From assembly GCA_035263845.1 (NCBI GenBank), contig DATFQY010000123.1, positions 1 through 64,000 of the forward strand: 64,000 bases of DNA, written 5' to 3'. Of this stretch, positions 60,301 to 64,000 are shown one piece after another. This DNA is from JAWOLE01 sp035263845. Lineage in GTDB: Bacteria; Acidobacteriota; Thermoanaerobaculia; UBA5066; Gp7-AA6. The translations under genes were made by a program, and so were the position numbers. The first letter of the stretch is position 1; every line of letters starts with the position of its first letter. Below the pieces are notes generated by a model. That model did not search any database and was not told the origin of the DNA. It was given only the letters and a program-made list of their open reading frames with translations.

Positions 60301-61247
60301 CGTGGCTGCCCGACGAGGTGAGGGAGACGAGGCCCCTCTATCCGGAGATGATCGGCGCGGCGCCCGCCGCTCCCGCGCAGCCGCATCCTCCCGCGCCGGT
60401 GGGCGACGAGCGCGGCTGCGCCGTGGGCGCGGACGGCACGGCCTACCTGGCCGACGCCGGGGGCCACCGTCTCGAGGTGCTCGAGCGCACGGGCCGGCTC
60501 GCCGCCGTCTGGGGAAAGGGCGGGACCGGGCCGGGCGAATACCAGACCATCCAGGACGTCGCGGTCCTCCGCGACGGCCGCGTCGCCGTTCTCGACGCGG
60601 GCCTGTCGCGGGTCCAGCTCTACTCGTCGGGCGGGAAGCTCGCCGGCGCGATCGAGAAGGTCGGGTGCTCCCCGGCGGGTCTCGCGGTCGGGCCGGCCGA
60701 CGACCTCTACATCGCGTCGCCGTGCGACAGCGCGGTGAGCCGCTACTCCTCCTCCGGCTCGCTCCTGGCGAAATTCACGGGGGGCGCCGACCGCTCGACT
60801 CGGCTCGACCAGCCCGTGGACGTCGCGGTCTCCGCCGACGGGAAGATCTACGCGGCGGACCTGGAGCACCGCATCGTCGAGATCGACCCGAAGACCGACA
60901 CGATCCGCCGGTCCTGGCCGGTCCACGTGAGCTCGGCGTTCGGAGGGGCCAAGCTGGCGATCTCCGGGGAGACGCTCTACCTGACCGACCCGGACCGAGG
61001 CGGCCTCTTCGTGGTGGACACTTCGACCGGCCAGGTTCGCGCGCTTGCCGAGGCGACGCGCCCCGCCCTCTCGGAGTTCGCCCGCCAGCGCCGGATCTGG
61101 CCGTGCCTCGACGGGTTCTCGGCGGTCTTCCCGGCTTTCGGACGCTGCTCCGGCGAGATCCTCGCGCACTGCAGCCCCCAGCCCGCCGCGCCCGCGGACC
61201 GGGGCGGCTCGAAGAAGTCCGTGTCGAAGAAAGGCGCTACGCCGTAA
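57333..61247 (+). CDS. GT39-like membrane glycosyltransferase with two PA14-like domains and NHL propeller
   Basis: The 1304-residue protein combines all modules of the locus. The polytopic part (1 to about 600) has WTTGMHGDEGEVGLNALEIL as active-site loop and HFSKQEFSNITTPMLLVAGF. Two PA14-like folds follow: about 735-850 (EWKGQLFAPAFGRYRFRLES) and about 890-980 (VWKGTLQAPESPSIVFETLC, then CTVSADGKPVL). NHL-like blades (about 1022-1270) include DGTAYLADAGGHRLEVLERT and DGKIYAADLEHRIVEIDPK. A basic tail ends it. Its TTG start is placed by the -10 hexamer 9 nt upstream. The end overlaps the convergent methyltransferase gene by 11 bases. Confidence 0.85.
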   Translation: MSRHVAARRPGKAALVFRRIRPVALGSLALYFAVRGQGLVASLATRGKGTLDYAIAVELILLAWIGTYRNRALASRSESEPPRPWRTPSRSELAVVFLSVVVNVLAVLELRRRDYDSLAAGGVWLASLVLLALAAAGPRRRQADPAIARDRGRPWNSRRLDLLLAVLFFLFGLALRLYRLGDWTTGMHGDEGEVGLNALEILKNPRISPFRTGWFGQPNFYYWGVALGMKIFGTGLAGLRAFSAVAGALLLLPFYPLVRRLFGSRTAVAATLLLAVSGPAIHFSKQEFSNITTPMLLVAGFLFLVRGFEERRMLPFVLAGYAHLACLYFYLGGRLTPLIAAAFFAYLLLAAALRKRFADIPPLLRAGFFYAAAAICMAGPWIAYYVDHRHEWDSRVNEKLIFRQPATMESLYKVRHEPLGIPLPDKDGRHRALALVRDGFWPRVIWSQVKATLSILTWNFDRSGVYITLEPATEPFESVLVVFGIAWALWRWRDERMAMLSIWFWLTIFVGGVLTIDAPYLARLVGILPLLAIFSGVVLDKLALEVERLWRRSTSREGRASDARSVVTVAVLLAVALMSERSLRDYFGRFLGSRPFSGGMSFASFVRDTEAQAAREGRPGPMFYALGAHGVYWGYSVNRFLNPGSTGEDVLNASDALPVIDNRDRDAVFLVWDDNRQYLPAIHLDYPKGEEGRYRYGPPGRESEKFSYYRVRREEIEARRALTAAYRSADGRQVERSELGPGAMPPPEGLRYPARAEWKGQLFAPAFGRYRFRLESPGEASLALDGRTFLAGSDPSDEAAVVLARGLHALSVSATLPGPKARIRLDWGVADSDLRAVPERFFWSGPPAGLLGEIRWKEGEAPDAREWVEYRRDAFLGFRQAEQTLGVGHPTTAVWKGTLQAPESPSIVFETLCNNGCTVSADGKPVLENRSPDNAPRRDNAQAELSAGAHPIEISYLWGRGFGHLEVYWAPSGEPRELLEAPAVSAAGGAWLPDEVRETRPLYPEMIGAAPAAPAQPHPPAPVGDERGCAVGADGTAYLADAGGHRLEVLERTGRLAAVWGKGGTGPGEYQTIQDVAVLRDGRVAVLDAGLSRVQLYSSGGKLAGAIEKVGCSPAGLAVGPADDLYIASPCDSAVSRYSSSGSLLAKFTGGADRSTRLDQPVDVAVSADGKIYAADLEHRIVEIDPKTDTIRRSWPVHVSSAFGGAKLAISGETLYLTDPDRGGLFVVDTSTGQVRALAEATRPALSEFARQRRIWPCLDGFSAVFPAFGRCSGEILAHCSPQPAAPADRGGSKKSVSKKGATP

Positions 61248-62100
61248 CCTTCGGCCCCCTCTTGCGCGCGATGACGCAGAGGATGTCGAAGAGGTTGACG
61301 GAGACGCTCCATCGAAGGAGGCCCGCTTTCTTCAGCGCGCGGTGGAGACCCGGGAGCCGCCCGCTCTTCGCCGTGAGGCTCCAGAGGATGTTGTCGGCGC
61401 TCCGGGAGACCGCGCAGTGGCGGCTGGAGAGGACCTCGTAGCCGTACCTCTCGAGCATCGCGGAAATCGTCCGGCGGGAGAAGTAGTAGAGATGCGTCGG
61501 CGGATGGATGAGCCGCCACTTCCCCTTCCGCCACCGGGCGTTCCAGCTTCCGACGTCGCCGGTCGTCAGGGCGACGAGCGACCCGGGAACGGTGTGCGCG
61601 GCGATCTTCTCAAGATAGCGGTGGGGATGGCGCAGGTGCTCCATCACGTCCCAGAGACAGACGACGTCGAAGGTCCGGTCTCCGAGGTCCTGCTCCAGGA
61701 ACTCGCCGGAGACGGCCTCGAGGCCAAGCTTCTCCCGCGCGAACGCGACTCCTTCGCGCGAGATGTCGATCCCGGCGACGGTGTCGAACCGGCCGCGGGC
61801 GAGATCCAGGAAGAATCCGTAGGCGCTTCCGATCTCCAGGAGGCTGCCGCGGCGCGAGGGGTTGAGGAACTTCTCGAGCGTGGCCAGCCGCCGGCGGAAG
61901 TTCCGCTCGTGGACGCGCCGGTCGGCGAGGTAGTCGCCGTACTCCTCGCCGAAGAAGTAGGGCTCGGCGTAGAGGTCGCGCAGCTCCCGGTCGGACAGCC
62001 GCGTGTCGGCGAAGACGAGCGTGCAGCCGCGGCACGTGAGCAGCCCCGGGCAGTACTCGTCGAACCGGTCGCCGCCGCAAAGAACGCACGGGGCCGCCAC
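61237..62100 (-). CDS. Class I methyltransferase with N-terminal zinc motif
   Basis: The 287-residue protein opens with CVLCGGDRFDEYCPG and CRGC, a putative zinc knuckle of the methyltransferase 13/23 type. SAM motif I is SLLEIGSAYGFFLDLARG, followed by VAGIDISREGVAFA and FDVVCLWDVMEHLRHPHRYL. Such enzymes methylate sugars, often in glycan loci. I chose the GTG at 62100 because TAGCAT lies 8 nt upstream; a longer frame to 62127 has no support. It lies between a GT39 gene and a GT2 gene. Confidence 0.85.
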   Translation of the reverse strand: MAAPCVLCGGDRFDEYCPGLLTCRGCTLVFADTRLSDRELRDLYAEPYFFGEEYGDYLADRRVHERNFRRRLATLEKFLNPSRRGSLLEIGSAYGFFLDLARGRFDTVAGIDISREGVAFAREKLGLEAVSGEFLEQDLGDRTFDVVCLWDVMEHLRHPHRYLEKIAAHTVPGSLVALTTGDVGSWNARWRKGKWRLIHPPTHLYYFSRRTISAMLERYGYEVLSSRHCAVSRSADNILWSLTAKSGRLPGLHRALKKAGLLRWSVSVNLFDILCVIARKRGPKVTA

Positions 62101-62108
62101 GGCCTTCG

Positions 62109-62118
62109 ATGCTACACT
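62109..62118. promoter_or_regulatory. Overlapping -10 elements in both directions
   Basis: TAGCAT on the minus strand is 8 nt before the methyltransferase GTG. An extended TGC-TACACT on the plus strand could start a leader of about 110 nt for the GT2 gene. Confidence 0.45.
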
Positions 62119-62158
62119 GCCGCCCAAGCACTCAAGTTCGCGGAGATCCCCCCAGGGG

Positions 62159-62226
62159 GCTCGGGGGACCGCGAGGTCCCCCGCGAAGGAAAGCGCTCGG
62201 GGAACCGCGAGGTCCCGCGGCGAAGG
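62159..62226 (+). repeat. Direct repeat with GNRA-loop hairpins in the GT2 leader
   Basis: Two copies of about 31 bp (62159-62189 and 62195-62226) share GCTCGGGG, ACCGCGAGGTCCC and GCGAAGG. The first makes an 8-bp stem (GGGGGACC/GGTCCCCC) closed by GCGA. The second copy has a mismatch. It ends eight bases before the GT2 start. Confidence 0.6.
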
Positions 62227-62234
62227 TCGCCTTG

Positions 62235-63188
62235 ATGGATAAGAAGCGGATCACCATCGTCGCGCCCGCCTTCAACGAAGCGGAGGGGGTCGCCCACTTC
62301 GCCCGGGCCGTGGCCACCGAGATGGCCGGCCTGCCGTACGACTACTCGATTCTCTTCGTCAACGACGGAAGCACCGACGGAACGAGGGAGGTCCTCGAGA
62401 AGCTGCACGAGGAGGACCCGGAGCACTTCGGCGTCATCCACCTCTCCCGCAACTTCGGGCACCAGGCGGCATTGACCGCGGGGATGGACCACGCCGACGG
62501 CGACGCGGTGATCACGATGGACTCGGACATGCAGCATCCTCCGCGGCTCCTGCCCGAGCTCCTCCGGCGCTGGGAAGAGCGCAACGACATCGTCCAGACC
62601 GTCCGAAAGAACACGCAGCGGTCCGGCTGGTTCAAGAGCGCCGCCTCCCGGGGTTTCTACGCTCTCGTCAACGAGTTCTCCTCGACGCGGATCGAGCCCA
62701 ACGCCTCGGACTTCCGGCTCCTTTCGCGACGCGTGGTGGAGCTCTTTCGCCGGGACCTGAGGGAGAGGGACCGATTCCTTCGGGGCCTCGTCTCCTGGGT
62801 GGGATTCCGGATCGCCTGGATCGAGTTCGAGGCGCCGCCCCGCTACTCGGGCGGGACGAAGTACTCGGTCCGGAAGATGACGTCGCTCGCGCAGGTCGGG
62901 CTCATCTCCTTCTCCAGGGTGCCCCTGCGGCTCGCGGTCGTCCTCGGGCTCACGGTCAGCGCCGTCAGCCTGCTCTACGGCCTCTTCGCGCTCTTCGCCT
63001 GGTTCTTCTTCAACCGCGCGGTCGTCCCCGGGTGGGCGTCCATCATCCTCGTCAGCACCTTCCTGGGCGGAGCCAACCTGCTCTTCCTGGGTATCCTCGG
63101 GGCCTACGTCGCCTCCATCGTCGAGGAGATCAAGGAGCGCCCGATCTACATCGTGGACGCGGTGCTCACTGGCGGGCGACACGGATGA
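62235..63188 (+). CDS. Glycosyltransferase family 2 with two C-terminal membrane helices (ArnC/GtrB-like)
   Basis: The 317-residue protein starts KKRITIVAPAFNEAEGV. GT-A motifs are ILFVNDGSTDGTREVL and VITMDSDMQHPPRL. The C-terminal pair of helices (VVLGLTVSAVSLLYGLFALF and a helix around SIILVSTFLGGANLLFLGIL) is the hallmark of polyprenyl-phosphate hexose synthases such as GtrB and ArnC. It would make the lipid-linked sugar that GT39 proteins use. AAGG lies before the ATG. Its end overlaps the convergent gene by 23 bases. Confidence 0.88.
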   Translation: MDKKRITIVAPAFNEAEGVAHFARAVATEMAGLPYDYSILFVNDGSTDGTREVLEKLHEEDPEHFGVIHLSRNFGHQAALTAGMDHADGDAVITMDSDMQHPPRLLPELLRRWEERNDIVQTVRKNTQRSGWFKSAASRGFYALVNEFSSTRIEPNASDFRLLSRRVVELFRRDLRERDRFLRGLVSWVGFRIAWIEFEAPPRYSGGTKYSVRKMTSLAQVGLISFSRVPLRLAVVLGLTVSAVSLLYGLFALFAWFFFNRAVVPGWASIILVSTFLGGANLLFLGILGAYVASIVEEIKERPIYIVDAVLTGGRHG

Positions 63189-64000
63189 CCGAGGCGGGAG
63201 CGATCTCCAGGACGTAGAGGGTCTCCCGCGTCGAGCAGGAGCCCCGGGCCTCCTTAAGCCCCTTCTCCGAGAGGTCGCGCTCGGGAGCCGACGCCATCAG
63301 CGGGCGCCCCTGGACGTCGTACGCGAGCGGCGAGGCCAGCGAGCGGTGGGGAAAGAGGATCCGCTCCGAGCCGTCGAAAGCGCAGCCGGCGAGGTCGGGA
63401 TGGTACGGCGCCTCGGGATACGCCACGGAGAACCGGCCTGCCTCCTGAGGCGCCCAGCGGCCCGGCGGGTTGCGGAAGACCCGGGCGAGCCCGGTCTCCT
63501 CGACGATCGCGACGGTGCCTTCCGGGGAGACGGCGACGCCGGCCGGGGTCGCGAATCGCCCGCCCGCCGGGGCGAGAGACTCCTCGTAGCGTCCCTCCCT
63601 CGAGAAGATCTCCACGGAGCTGCGCCCGGGGAAGCAAAGGACGACCCGGCCGTCGGGCAGGAACGCCGCGTCCGAGGCAGGCTGCTCGTAGGGGGGCTTC
63701 CACGATCCGATCGGCGCCCCGGAAGGGTCGCGGATCTCCAGGGCCGGCCCGATCCGGATCAGGCAATTGCCTACCGGGTCCACCGACAGGGACGCGTAGC
63801 CGAGCCTCGGCGGCGCGGGGCCGCGGAAGACCGTGTCCTCCTTTCCGTCGGGCTTGAAACGGTGGACCTTCCAGCCGGCCAGGCCCAGCGTCAGGACGTA
63901 GACGTTTCCCCGCGCGTCCACGCCGACGTCGGCGGGCCTCTCCTCGAGCCGGGCGAAGAGCCCCGCCGAGCCGTATCCCGGGATCGCCACGACCGGCACG
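63166..64000 (-). CDS. NHL-type beta-propeller protein, 5' end beyond the window
   Basis: At least 277 residues are present and the frame is open to the right edge, so the start is missing. The visible part is a propeller: RPADVGVDARGNVYVLTLGL, GYASLSVDPVGNCLIRIG, DAAFLPDGRVVLCFPG and TPAGVAVSPEGTVAIVEETG. The blade style matches the NHL modules of the glycosyltransferases nearby, so this may be the C-terminal end of another fused membrane protein. That is inference. It ends with SSVIRVARQ-like ASVIRVARQ. Confidence 0.75.
   Translation of the reverse strand, partial: VPVVAIPGYGSAGLFARLEERPADVGVDARGNVYVLTLGLAGWKVHRFKPDGKEDTVFRGPAPPRLGYASLSVDPVGNCLIRIGPALEIRDPSGAPIGSWKPPYEQPASDAAFLPDGRVVLCFPGRSSVEIFSREGRYEESLAPAGGRFATPAGVAVSPEGTVAIVEETGLARVFRNPPGRWAPQEAGRFSVAYPEAPYHPDLAGCAFDGSERILFPHRSLASPLAYDVQGRPLMASAPERDLSEKGLKEARGSCSTRETLYVLEIAPASVIRVARQ

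Noticed and set aside
57306..61169. Very long open frame on the minus strand
   Set aside because: It is a reverse-strand shadow of the GT39-PA14-NHL gene. Its composition is Arg/Gly/Glu-rich with no domain, as usual in high-GC DNA.
1..64000. tRNA, rRNA, CRISPR array, IS element or phage genes
   Set aside because: No tRNA T-loop pattern, array of spaced repeats, transposase or integrase motif was found by reading; short repeats are too small and lack spacers.

Overview
The window is 64 kb of gene-dense, high-GC bacterial chromosome. GTG and TTG starts are frequent, many junctions overlap by 4 bases, and no stretch over 300 bases lacks a gene. I found no rRNA, tRNA, CRISPR array, transposase, integrase or phage gene, so this reads as core chromosome. 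Signal peptides, lipoprotein signals, an outer-membrane-like barrel and a eukaryotic-type Ser/Thr kinase point to a diderm. The gene mix (UdgX, N-acylornithine carbamoyltransferase, GH57/DUF3536, large NHL-fused membrane glycosyltransferases) best fits Acidobacteriota or a neighbouring deep lineage. That placement is inference, not proof.

Layout. 1-2.3 kb: two tandem SLH plus beta-propeller surface proteins, the first cut by the window edge. 2.3-11.1 kb: a UdgX uracil-DNA glycosylase, a small membrane protein and a glycosyltransferase, divergent from a methyltransferase; then a secreted phosphodiesterase and prolidase pair, a TPR protein and thioredoxin 2. 11.1-13.4 kb: uppP divergent from a secreted cupredoxin protein. 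13.6-21.0 kb: alpha-glucan metabolism (glgB, a GH57/DUF3536 enzyme, glgP, malQ) without glgA or glgC. 21.0-30.0 kb: an eight-gene arginine operon (argG, an unknown P-loop protein, argC, argD, an N-acylornithine carbamoyltransferase, argB, an M20 deacylase, argH). The operon is preceded by a 33-codon arginine-rich leader ORF. The acylated-citrulline route is implied. 30.0-38.1 kb: housekeeping and repair genes (methyltransferase, HAD, dienelactone hydrolase-like, GYD, adenine deaminase-type, DUF72, Ku, a MerR-TPR protein, an outer-membrane protein). 38.1-40.2 kb: a Ser/Thr kinase. 40.4-64 kb: a polyprenyl-phosphate and membrane-glycosyltransferase locus. It holds a UbiA-type transferase, two GT2 enzymes, a flavoprotein, and six large multi-pass glycosyltransferase-like proteins (five complete with NHL or PA14 modules counted by domain below), plus a methyltransferase and a truncated propeller protein.

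Two themes recur. Many genes have a TANNNT -10-like hexamer 6-10 nt upstream of the start codon and no Shine-Dalgarno, which suggests leaderless mRNAs. Two divergent pairs share one such element in an intergenic gap of exactly 23 bp. Second, short arrays of a 7-bp unit (GAGTCCC-like) sit a few bases after stop codons, and once inside a gene.

The strongest candidates for something undescribed are the arginine-rich leader in front of the arg operon, the unknown P-loop gene in that operon, the carbamoyltransferase specificity residue, and the cluster of membrane glycosyltransferases fused to extracytoplasmic NHL or PA14 modules.
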